Origin: Clostridia bacterium
GTDB lineage: Bacteria; Bacillota_A; Clostridia; Christensenellales; Borkfalkiaceae
Assembly (NCBI GenBank): GCA_017621955.1
Contig: JAGASB010000080.1
Coordinates: 1-23,645, forward strand
DNA: 23,645 nt
Direction: 5' to 3'
Of the stretch, positions 15,352 to 22,140 are shown piece by piece. Below the pieces are notes generated by a model. It did not search any database and was not told the DNA's origin. It saw only the letters and a program-made list of their open reading frames with translations. The position numbers and the translations under genes are program-made. Within the stretch, counting starts at the first letter, position 1; each line of letters starts with the position of its first letter.

Positions 15352-16215
15352 ATGAGAGAAAGAATTAAGAGTATAGTTTTTGATGAATTTTCTAAAGTTG
15401 TTAGAAATATAGAAAGTGACTTTAGATACAACTTTATAAGAAAGAGATATAATTTTCTTTTAAGCCAACTTGATGAGGAAATGACTGCAAACATGGTGTT
15501 TGTTAGTAGTTTTGAATCTAAAAGTGGTTTTGCAATAGAGGCTTGCGCTAAACGTATTGCTCGTTTACGTTTTGGAGATGAAAACGTTCCCACTATCGTA
15601 AACCCACACGGCATACAACATAATATTAACGAAAATTCTATTGCCGGACAAATTATTGTTACTAACGTAAATACTGACGACGGGAATCTCAGAGGGCAAA
15701 TTTCTGCTTTTAGAGCTACAAATACTGCAAGCGGCGCTGGAAGAAATCGTTGTGAAAGCGGTGTTAATCAAAATAGTATTAAAGAAAATTTATTACCTCT
15801 TGCAGAAAGATACATGTCTGAAACTGTACATAGAAAGCCTGTTGATTTAGCTTTCTTTGATGGACAAGATTGGAATATCCTTGAACTTAAAGCTGGTGGC
15901 GATTTAGATAGTTCTAATGCGCCATCAAACGTAGAAAAACTTTTAACTATTTACGTAGGATTAAACGTTCCAAACGCAAAAGCATATTTCGCAACTTTAT
16001 ACAATAAAGATGGCGAAGGAAATAATTGGAGCGGTGCTGTGAAGAAACATTTAGCATATCCAGAAATGTTCTTGATAGGTAAAAAGTTTTGGGAGATAAT
16101 TCTTCCCCCTGGTATTTCATTTGAAGATTTCGAGGAAATATACAAAGAAGCTTTAGAAGAAATAGACTTGAACGCTAAAATACGCGAAATGATTAGAAAT
16201 TGTACCCAAAACTAA
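15352..16215 (+). CDS. Type II restriction endonuclease, TdeIII-like
   Basis: This 287-aa protein has a PD-(D/E)xK core: PVDLAFFDG (Asp165) followed by ILELKAGGDLD (Glu178, Lys180). The ELKxGGDLDSSNA motif and overall length recall the TdeIII/MjaII-type family, thought to cut GGNCC-like sites; the specificity here is not shown by sequence. It starts 21 nt after the C gene with GAGG upstream, and its methylase partner begins one base after its stop. It cuts unmodified incoming DNA in the cytoplasm. Confidence 0.75.
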   Translation: MRERIKSIVFDEFSKVVRNIESDFRYNFIRKRYNFLLSQLDEEMTANMVFVSSFESKSGFAIEACAKRIARLRFGDENVPTIVNPHGIQHNINENSIAGQIIVTNVNTDDGNLRGQISAFRATNTASGAGRNRCESGVNQNSIKENLLPLAERYMSETVHRKPVDLAFFDGQDWNILELKAGGDLDSSNAPSNVEKLLTIYVGLNVPNAKAYFATLYNKDGEGNNWSGAVKKHLAYPEMFLIGKKFWEIILPPGISFEDFEEIYKEALEEIDLNAKIREMIRNCTQN

Positions 16216-16216
16216 A

Positions 16217-16966
16217 ATGATAAGAGTAGAAAAAATAAAATCCAAAAACTATACGCTTGTCAATGGCGACTGCATTAATTATTTAAGCAAAATTCCTGAC
16301 CATAGTATTGATTTGATTTTAACCGACCCTCCCTACAACATAGCACAGTATTCAACAGGCAATATCAATTTGCCTGGTAGAAGTGCGTTAAATAATGATT
16401 TGGGAGAATGGGACTTAAAAGAAATAGACCCTTTTGAGCTAGTAAAGGATTTTAAAAGAATATTAAAACCTGACGGAAATATTTTTATTTTCACAAGTTA
16501 TAATCTAATCGGTAAATGGCATGCTGCTTTCGATAGCGAATTTGATACATTTCAATTCTTCGTGTGGCACAAAACTAATCCAGCACCTAAGATTTACAAG
16601 AACGGATTTTTAAATAGTTGCGAAATGATTGCATGCATGTGGAATAAAGGACATAAATGGAACTTTACTAAACAAAATAAAATGCACAATTTTTTTCAAA
16701 GTCCTATATGTATGCGACCAGAACGTTTAACTAATCCTAAACATCCCGCACAAAAACCTATTGCTTTGCTTGAACATTTAATAAAAATCGCATCAAACGA
16801 GGGTGACGTTGTTTTTGACCCATTTATGGGTGTTGGCTCAGCCGGTGTTGCTGCATTAAAAAATGGAAGAAGATATATAGGCATTGAAATAGAAAAGGAA
16901 TATTTTGAAGCCTCAAATAAAAGGATAACTGAAATAGATGAAAAAATAAAAGGAGGTAAATTATGA
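16217..16966 (+). CDS. Beta-class DNA methyltransferase (partner of the TdeIII-like nuclease)
   Basis: This 249-aa protein has the catalytic motif LTDPPYNI (DPPY at 37-40) near the N-terminus and the SAM loop FDPFMGVG (200-207) near the C-terminus, the beta-class order. DPPY favours N6-adenine, but N4-cytosine methylation is possible in this class. It begins one base after the nuclease stop without a good ribosome site, implying translational coupling. Its TGA overlaps the next gene's ATG. It protects host sites from the preceding endonuclease. Confidence 0.9.
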   Translation: MIRVEKIKSKNYTLVNGDCINYLSKIPDHSIDLILTDPPYNIAQYSTGNINLPGRSALNNDLGEWDLKEIDPFELVKDFKRILKPDGNIFIFTSYNLIGKWHAAFDSEFDTFQFFVWHKTNPAPKIYKNGFLNSCEMIACMWNKGHKWNFTKQNKMHNFFQSPICMRPERLTNPKHPAQKPIALLEHLIKIASNEGDVVFDPFMGVGSAGVAALKNGRRYIGIEIEKEYFEASNKRITEIDEKIKGGKL

Positions 16967-17217
16967 GTTGTTATAGTGAAAATCAAATAGCAGTTGTTGT
17001 TTTGGATATCATTAGAGATAATCCTGGCATTCGCACATCTGGGCTTATTGCTGAAGCTCGTCGAAGAATGCGTCCCGATGGCGAAGACCTTGAAATTCTA
17101 GATAATAGAGATGATGATAAATTCTCTCAGAAAGTTAGAAATATCAAAAGTCACGATACTATCGCTTCATTAGTTTATACGGTTGGACAACGTGATAGAC
17201 AATGGTATTTAAAATAA
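16963..17217 (+). CDS. Small winged-helix protein at the end of the R-M operon
   Basis: This 84-aa protein overlaps the methylase stop (ATGA) and has AGGAGG upstream inside the methylase. The pattern NQIAVVVLDIIRDNPGIRTSGLIAEARRRM, an acidic loop, and a final strand QRDRQWYLK resembles the winged-helix fold found at the N-terminus of Mrr-type and other restriction proteins. It may help the nuclease or methylase recognise DNA, or act as a regulator. It is the last gene before a bidirectional terminator. Confidence 0.7.
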   Translation: MSCYSENQIAVVVLDIIRDNPGIRTSGLIAEARRRMRPDGEDLEILDNRDDDKFSQKVRNIKSHDTIASLVYTVGQRDRQWYLK

Positions 17218-17223
17218 AAAACA

Positions 17224-17251
17224 AAATCTCCCAGATTATACTGGGAGATTT
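17224..17251. terminator. Bidirectional terminator between the two R-M systems
   Basis: AAATCTCCCAG (17224-17234) pairs perfectly with CTGGGAGATTT (17241-17251). It overlaps the last codons of the leftward D12 methylase and lies just after the rightward winged-helix gene; A and T on the flanks serve both directions. Confidence 0.8.
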
Positions 17252-18354
17252 GTTATTATTAGATGTTCAACATCTCTATCATTTCTACTGCGCACGTTAT
17301 ACGTATATTGTTTATCAAAACTTACAATATTAAAATCTTTTTCGTAAAGCTTGTGGATAAAGTCCGTATTTTTTATTACAAGAAGGAATTTTGCAGCTGT
17401 TTTTCTTAAGTTATACGCCAATCTTTCCTGGTCAAATTTAGTAAAGTCTTTTCCTTCATAATCAGAGAAGTCTGTATCGTAAGGTGGGTCTAAGAACATA
17501 AAGTCATTAGAAGTCAATTTAACGTTATCAAAGAATTTTTCAAAATCTGAGCAATGTATTTCAGTATCTGAAAATAACGTTTCGATTTCTCTATTAAACA
17601 TTGCATCAATTTTAGATTGCATGTTTTTTCTGTTATAAGACATTCCTCCGTAAGGAATATTAAATTCACCTTTAGAGTTATATCTAAACATAGAGCCATA
17701 ACAATATTCTCTAATAAAGTAAAAGTTTGCAGCTTTGTATTGAATAGATTGGTCGTTTATTTTACCTAAATTCAAGTCATTAAAAATTTGCCTGAAGTAC
17801 ATGTAATAACCACTTGTAAAACCTGTAAGCAAGTTTTCAATTAAATCTTCATTTGAAAAAGGAGTTTTCTTATAATTTGCTACTGTTCTTATGAATTTAT
17901 CTTCAACCATACGGTACAAAGTTTTTTCAAAAGCTGTTTCATCCATCAATAACTTCTCAGTAAATCCAGAATTGATTTTTACTGATAAACTAGATATTAA
18001 GCTTTGAAGAGTGGTTGACAATTCTTCTTTTGATATTTTTCCATCCTTCAATTTAAAGAATGTGTCAGATAGAAAGGTGCTTTCCGTAGAGCAAACATTT
18101 ACGATATTATTAAAGCTGTTATTATAGCACATCAAAAGATTATACAACGTCTTATCCTGAGCTTTAATAAGATTATAGTATTGAATTAAGGACTCAGAAA
18201 TGTCATTTATTGCCGCTTTTTTAGGTTGTAAATGGAAGAATAATGCGCCACCGCCGAAAAACGGTTCAACATATCTATCATATTCTGGAATTAACGGCTG
18301 TATTTTATCTATTTCTCTAGATTTGCCACCAGGCCATTTAATAATTGGATTCAT
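17236..18354 (-). CDS. D12 class N6-adenine DNA methyltransferase (Dam-like)
   Basis: KWPGGK (6-11), VEPFFGGG (29-36) and DPPYDTDF (289-296) in that order mark an alpha-class D12 adenine methylase. At 372 aa it is about 90 residues longer than DpnII/Dam enzymes; the extra part lies between motif I and DPPY, where the target-recognition region sits, so the site may not be GATC. GGGAG precedes the ATG. It follows the Mrr-like nuclease by 13 nt and the XRE gene, so these three form one restriction operon. Confidence 0.92.
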   Translation of the reverse strand: MNPIIKWPGGKSREIDKIQPLIPEYDRYVEPFFGGGALFFHLQPKKAAINDISESLIQYYNLIKAQDKTLYNLLMCYNNSFNNIVNVCSTESTFLSDTFFKLKDGKISKEELSTTLQSLISSLSVKINSGFTEKLLMDETAFEKTLYRMVEDKFIRTVANYKKTPFSNEDLIENLLTGFTSGYYMYFRQIFNDLNLGKINDQSIQYKAANFYFIREYCYGSMFRYNSKGEFNIPYGGMSYNRKNMQSKIDAMFNREIETLFSDTEIHCSDFEKFFDNVKLTSNDFMFLDPPYDTDFSDYEGKDFTKFDQERLAYNLRKTAAKFLLVIKNTDFIHKLYEKDFNIVSFDKQYTYNVRSRNDRDVEHLIITNLPV

Positions 18355-18367
18355 ACTTTTCTCCCAC

Positions 18368-19213
18368 TTACTTTATAGATAGGCGAATAATTTGGTTATC
18401 ATCAATTGACCAACTTGCAGTCTTTTCTACGATAACACCATCTTCTTGTCTTAAACCATAATCTTTTAAAAGTTTCGTTACAGATGATATGTAGTTTCTT
18501 CCTGGACAGAAAGTAACATCATATTCATTAGAATTATTAACAACAACTTTCATGGATTGCTTAACCGTATTATTAGTAATTTTATCTACAATAGCTCTAG
18601 GTACAGAAACTATATGCGCACGAATGTCGTTGGTTGTTATTGTTTTATTAACATAATCTACGATTAAAAACTCATTATTAGATGTTGCTTGTGGTGGAAC
18701 AGTTTTACTTACTTGAGTAAATTCATCTAAAGCATTTTTACTGAAAACAGGTTTATATGCAAAACCTATTTGTTTATCAATACAAATTCTTACAAGGTCT
18801 ATTCCATCAATAACATAAACAGGTTTTGAAGGGTCTTTTGTGACAGCTTGCTCTTTTGCCTTATCTGAAACTTTTGCTGTTGTTATGAAAAGTCCTTTCT
18901 CGTTAAAAGTCAGGTTGCCACGAAGCGCATCTATTTTTTCAGGCGATATAGTAGATGTTGGAGCATATCTTTTAGCTTGAATTCTATATTTTACGCTATC
19001 TACGTTATTAATTTCGGCTAGACCTTCTTTCATAGCTGTTAAATCAACTCCATCGTCTCCCGTTTTTTTGGTTACAAATACTTCAGATAAACCTATCGCT
19101 TCTAAAAAAGGCTTTAGGAACTCTTCAAAATCAAAACCTGTCTTAAAATATGAATAAAAGTCATTAAGTACTTCTCTTAGTTCTTTTTCGGTGAAATCTT
19201 GAATTATTCTCAT
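18368..19213 (-). CDS. Mrr-like restriction endonuclease
   Basis: This 281-aa protein has GDDGVDL (Asp57) followed by RIQAKRY (Gln79-x-Lys81) and KGLFITTAKVSDKAKEQA, the Mrr-type PD-(D/E)xK (QxK) core, in the first 150 residues. The C-terminal 90 residues form a separate beta-rich domain, possibly for DNA recognition, which I cannot name. Its ATG overlaps the XRE stop and the D12 methylase follows, so it is probably the nuclease of a type II-like system; it could instead act as a modification-dependent enzyme. Confidence 0.82.
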   Translation of the reverse strand: MRIIQDFTEKELREVLNDFYSYFKTGFDFEEFLKPFLEAIGLSEVFVTKKTGDDGVDLTAMKEGLAEINNVDSVKYRIQAKRYAPTSTISPEKIDALRGNLTFNEKGLFITTAKVSDKAKEQAVTKDPSKPVYVIDGIDLVRICIDKQIGFAYKPVFSKNALDEFTQVSKTVPPQATSNNEFLIVDYVNKTITTNDIRAHIVSVPRAIVDKITNNTVKQSMKVVVNNSNEYDVTFCPGRNYISSVTKLLKDYGLRQEDGVIVEKTASWSIDDNQIIRLSIK

Positions 19214-19407
19214 ACTGTCACCTCAAATTTTACATTTTTATTTAAACAAAAATCTTCAAACGCCTTTTTTGCTAAACGGCTTGGATTATAACTACCGTTT
19301 TCCCATCTATTGATTGTTGCAAAGCTAACCCCAAGCTCTCTCGCTAAATCTTCTTGTGATAGTTTTAATTCTGTACGAACAAGTTTTACCTTTTCTGCAA
19401 AGCTCAT
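19210..19407 (-). CDS. XRE family regulator of the Mrr/D12 operon
   Basis: This 65-aa protein has the HTH LSQEDLARELGVSFATINRWENG (16-38), a standard Xre/Cro fold. I choose the ATG at 19407 because GGAG is 8 nt upstream and the fold starts there; the longer frame to 19470 would cross the promoter. Its TGA overlaps the nuclease start. Position suggests an autoregulator that times expression of nuclease and methylase. No C box like the one at 15054 is present. Confidence 0.85.
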   Translation of the reverse strand: MSFAEKVKLVRTELKLSQEDLARELGVSFATINRWENGSYNPSRLAKKAFEDFCLNKNVKFEVTV

Positions 19408-19434
19408 AATACGACTCTCCTTAATATTGAAACT

Positions 19435-19463
19435 ATTATAACACTTTTTATAAAAAATGTAAA
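19435..19463 (-). promoter_or_regulatory. Promoter of XRE-Mrr-D12 operon
   Basis: Reverse strand TTTACA (plus 19458-19463), 17-nt spacer, TATAAT (plus 19435-19440). Confidence 0.8.
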
Positions 19464-19482
19464 GATGCAAGAGCCTATTTTC

Positions 19483-19511
19483 TTGATATTTTTTTACACA
19501 TTTGCTATAAT
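19483..19511 (+). promoter_or_regulatory. Promoter of the one-TM protein gene
   Basis: TTGATA (19483-19488), 17-nt spacer, TATAAT (19506-19511). It diverges from the XRE promoter with the two -35 boxes about 19 bp apart. Confidence 0.8.
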
Positions 19512-19544
19512 GTTGTCAAATACTGAAAAATCAAGGAGAAAAGA

Positions 19545-20372
19545 GTGTCAAACGAAATTACTACAATTATATCAATAATAAGTTTGGTTATAGCCATTCT
19601 AAGTCTACTAAGTTCAATCTTTTATAATTCTAAAGCTAATAAACGAGAAGATGAGCGTAGAGCAGAAGAAAAAAGACTAAGACAAAAAGAAAAAATCAAA
19701 AATCGTCCACAATTTAAAGTAACGGAAATACATAATAATTTTGAACAACCTGGTTACGTTAAAGATGAATTGCTAGATTTTGATTTATTGTTTTTACCAT
19801 ATGATGAGCTTGATTGTGATACGAGCAATTTTACGCCACTATATAAACTAAATGGTGTGCCTAACGTTAAAGGAAAACGTGGAAATAAAAAACCTATATG
19901 CAAATATAAAGATATCTACAGCAAACGCAACGAATGGGTAAGTTATGTAATCGAATTTGAAAACATAGGCGCAACCAATATTGCCTTTTACTACATTCTT
20001 AATACGCAAGATAAGGCTGGAAGTATAATTGATATAAAAACAGACTACACATATCAGATACTACAACAATATAATGGATGCGAACATATAGTTACGCCTC
20101 AAAAAAACAATAATAGACCTGGAGATAGAATTAAAGTAAGAATAAATTTTCATAAAGATTTTGTTTTGTATAATCCTATATCTTCTTGTTTAGCATTCAA
20201 TTTTGAAACGGAAGATGGAGAATTTTGGCAACAAGGAATTTTCTTTACTGACAAAGAAGATAATCAATCCCATCAAATAACAGGTAAAGAGTTTTCTGAT
20301 TATTATAGAGGAGAATTTTTGGATGCTGTAATGTACGACCGAATTTATTGGTCTAAAATAAATAATCAATGA
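19545..20372 (+). CDS. One-TM membrane protein of unknown function
   Basis: This 275-aa protein starts at GTG with AAGGAG 6 nt upstream. Residues 5-27 form one hydrophobic segment, followed by a highly charged helix (29-53, KANKREDERRAEEKRLRQKEK), then a soluble, probably beta-rich domain of about 200 residues with aromatic-rich strands. There is no signal cleavage site, so the C-terminal domain most likely faces the cytoplasm. I know no family. It sits alone between a restriction operon and the retron, with its own promoter and a hairpin downstream; an orphan defence or sensor role is possible but unproven. Confidence 0.75.
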   Translation: MSNEITTIISIISLVIAILSLLSSIFYNSKANKREDERRAEEKRLRQKEKIKNRPQFKVTEIHNNFEQPGYVKDELLDFDLLFLPYDELDCDTSNFTPLYKLNGVPNVKGKRGNKKPICKYKDIYSKRNEWVSYVIEFENIGATNIAFYYILNTQDKAGSIIDIKTDYTYQILQQYNGCEHIVTPQKNNNRPGDRIKVRINFHKDFVLYNPISSCLAFNFETEDGEFWQQGIFFTDKEDNQSHQITGKEFSDYYRGEFLDAVMYDRIYWSKINNQ

Positions 20373-20483
20373 AAACTTTTATATGTTTTCGAAATGTAAC
20401 ATATAATAAAAACTTATTTTAATACTGTTTTATTGTTTTCTAATACTGAATTTCATAAAATAGTAACATTAAGATATTTATTC

Positions 20484-20504
20484 GAAGCCTTAGAAAAAGG
20501 CTTC
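20484..20504 (+). terminator. Hairpin downstream of the one-TM gene
   Basis: GAAGCCTT/AAGGCTTC, 8-bp stem with a 5-nt loop, but only TTAAAG after it. A weak terminator candidate 110 nt past the stop; 20373-20483 shows nothing else. Confidence 0.5.
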
Positions 20505-20525
20505 TTAAAGATTAAATAACAATGA

Positions 20526-20551
20526 TACAGGCGAGAAATTTCTCGCCTGTA
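20526..20551. terminator. Perfect palindrome isolating the retron operon
   Basis: TACAGGCGAGAAA is followed directly by its exact reverse complement (13 bp per arm), then AAATTTATTT. It lies 25 nt before the CIRCE element and could end upstream transcription, or be an operator. Confidence 0.6.
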
Positions 20552-20575
20552 AATTTATTTAAAAACTTTTCAAAA

Positions 20576-20602
20576 TTAGCACTCTACCCTTGACAGTGCT
20601 AA
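20576..20602 (+). promoter_or_regulatory. CIRCE element (predicted HrcA operator) of the retron operon
   Basis: TTAGCACTC (20576-20584), exactly 9 nt, then CAGTGCTAA (20594-20602). The CIRCE consensus is TTAGCACTC-N9-GAGTGCTAA, so 17 of 18 arm positions match with correct spacing. It overlaps the -35 box of a perfect promoter. HrcA normally represses groE and dnaK operons through this site and needs GroEL to stay active. HrcA itself is not in the window. Confidence 0.88.
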
Positions 20603-20618
20603 TAGTTTATGATAAAAT
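20590..20618 (+). promoter_or_regulatory. Promoter of the retron operon
   Basis: TTGACA (20590-20595), 17-nt spacer, TAAAAT (20613-20618). The -35 box spans the end of the CIRCE spacer and the first two bases of its right arm. Predicted start is near 20625. Confidence 0.88.
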
Positions 20619-20624
20619 ATAGAC

Positions 20625-20880
20625 ACTAACGCATAGGCAGGTTGCTCTCTCGCAAGGTCTGCTATGCAGATGGACATCTTTTGATGTATTTTAAATGGGG
20701 TATGCTAGTCTTTATATGCTTCATTCCCTATATCCCGATAAACTTCAATAACGCTAAAGCGAGAGGTTTATCTGGTAGACTTTTGGTATTATAGTTCAAG
20801 CCTTAGCATTGACAACTGAATTGTTATTAGAGTGAATTAAGCGAGAGGCTCCGTTTTGGAGACTACTAATAACGAGGAGG
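20625..20880 (+). ncRNA. Candidate retron msr-msd RNA / structured leader
   Basis: About 255 nt without a credible ORF separate the promoter from the first gene. Visible helices: GCATA(G)GCAG with CTGCTATGC (20631-20640/20659-20667) with an inner TTGC/GCAA and a TCTCTC loop; ACATC/GATGT with a UUUU loop (20674-20687); a 10-bp stem GATAAACTTC/GAGGTTTATC (20737-20746/20763-20772) capped by CGC/GCG; ATGCTA/TAGCAT (20702-20707/20804-20809); and GTTATTAG/CTAATAAC (20823-20830/20866-20873) enclosing CTCC/GGAG. A structured RNA upstream of a retron-type RT is the expected place for msr-msd. I could not fix the a1/a2 repeat or the branching G, so the ends are approximate. Confidence 0.7.
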
Positions 20881-20887
20881 TGAAAAA

Positions 20888-21124
20888 ATGTCAACTGCTA
20901 ACAAAACAACTGATAGCAACAAGGTTGTTGTCAACGTTACGGTTAATTTAAACATTAGCGGTAACGTAATCATAGGCAATGGTAACACCATTGTTGAAAA
21001 TGGCTCTCAATCTAATAAAGCGATTGAGAAAAAAAGTGCGTTAGGTGAACTATTTGACAAAGTAGGCAAAATCATAGGAAAAATTGTTAGCAAAATAAAA
21101 ACTATGTTCTTGCCGAGAGTGTAA
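20888..21124 (+). CDS. 78-aa retron-associated protein with beta-rich repeat and cationic amphipathic tail
   Basis: GAGGAGG, 7 nt before the ATG, is one of the strongest ribosome sites in the window. Residues 12-38 alternate hydrophobic and polar (VVVNVTVNLNISGN, then VIIGNGNTIVENG), suggesting short beta strands with Asn/Gly turns. After a Ser/Gln/Asn linker, residues 51-74 (ALGELFDKVGKIIGKIVSKI...) would form a Lys-rich amphipathic helix like membrane-active peptides. There is no signal peptide. It lies between the candidate ncRNA and the RT in the same operon. I do not recognise the family; it might be the toxic effector, a membrane anchor, an adaptor or the protease substrate. Confidence 0.8.
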   Translation: MSTANKTTDSNKVVVNVTVNLNISGNVIIGNGNTIVENGSQSNKAIEKKSALGELFDKVGKIIGKIVSKIKTMFLPRV

Positions 21125-21165
21125 TACCAAAATGCATTCTAAATATTATTGGCGTGAGGTAGCCG

Positions 21166-22122
21166 TTGACTTATAAATTATGTAGATTATATGGAATAAA
21201 ATCCAAAAAAACTTTACGTGAATGGCTCGAAATCGATGATTCGAGCTTTTTTCATAGCAAAAATATTGCAAAAAATTATCACCCATACATTGATAATAAA
21301 GCAAATAAAAAGCGTTTAATTGAGGTATCATCCAAAAAGTTAAATTTTGTTCAAACGAAAATTTTAGGGATGTTAAAGAAACTTGATTATCCTGAATATT
21401 TGTTTTCAGGTATAAAAGGCGTTTCGTTTATTGATAACGCTAAGCAACATTCGGGTAAATATTACACATTTAAAATTGATATATCAAAGTTCTTCCCCAA
21501 TACAAGCAGAAACAAGGTTTATAACTTTTTTAAGAAAGACCTTAATACATCGTCAGACGTAGCGACAATACTTACTGATTGCACAACAGTGGATTTACGC
21601 AATTACAGTTCCGATAAGCATCATAATGAAATTGTTAATTTTTTGGAAGAGTATAAAATTAAGCAAATCGCACACTTATCAACAGGTGCGCCAACTAGTA
21701 TGGTATTGTCTTTTTTAGCGAATCGACCAATGTTTGAAGAGTTAAATTCTTTTTGTGAACAAAGAGACTATATCTTCACTGTGTATGCTGACGACGTAAC
21801 GATGTCTTCAAGAAGCCCTATTCTATATAGCGATAGGAACGCGATAATAAGGATAGCAGAAAAATATGGGCATTTCGTTTCAAAAAGAAAAGTTAAATAT
21901 TACAACGCTAATCAAAGCAAAAAAATTACAGGTGTTGTTATAAATAAATATGGAGAAATTTGCACCCCTAATAAATTGCTAAACAAAACGCATAACAAAA
22001 TATTAAAATATAAAAGCAAAAATATTGACGAACACGAGATAAACTCGTTAAAAGGTTGCGTCAATGTTGCAAACCAAATAGATAAGAAATTTCAGCATTT
22101 GAAAAAAATATTAAGAAAATAA
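21166..22122 (+). CDS. Retron-type reverse transcriptase
   Basis: This 318-aa protein starts at TTG (21166) with GAGG 7 nt upstream; no ATG fits. NAKQH (91-95) is the retron region X motif NAXXH. TFKIDISKFFP holds the first catalytic Asp (105), STGAPTSMVLS (172-182) is motif 4, YADD (207-210) gives the other two Asp, and KKITGVVIN (252-260) is the VTG-like region Y motif. There is no maturase, endonuclease or fused effector. It should copy the upstream RNA into msDNA. Its neighbours are the 78-aa protein (41 nt before) and a protease (18 nt after), all one direction. Confidence 0.93.
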   Translation: MTYKLCRLYGIKSKKTLREWLEIDDSSFFHSKNIAKNYHPYIDNKANKKRLIEVSSKKLNFVQTKILGMLKKLDYPEYLFSGIKGVSFIDNAKQHSGKYYTFKIDISKFFPNTSRNKVYNFFKKDLNTSSDVATILTDCTTVDLRNYSSDKHHNEIVNFLEEYKIKQIAHLSTGAPTSMVLSFLANRPMFEELNSFCEQRDYIFTVYADDVTMSSRSPILYSDRNAIIRIAEKYGHFVSKRKVKYYNANQSKKITGVVINKYGEICTPNKLLNKTHNKILKYKSKNIDEHEINSLKGCVNVANQIDKKFQHLKKILRK

Positions 22123-22140
22123 ATCTATAAAGGAGATATT

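Noticed and set aside
20694..20750. 17-codon ORF inside the structured leader
   Set aside because: No ribosome site, and it runs through predicted stems; probably chance.
21146..21331. Reverse-strand ORF over the start of the RT gene
   Set aside because: It lies opposite the clear RT frame and its ribosome site, and shows no recognisable protein.
20625..22122. Diversity-generating retroelement or group II intron as source of the RT
   Set aside because: No template/variable repeat pair, no Avd gene and no maturase or intron domains; NAXXH and the VTG-like motif point to a retron.
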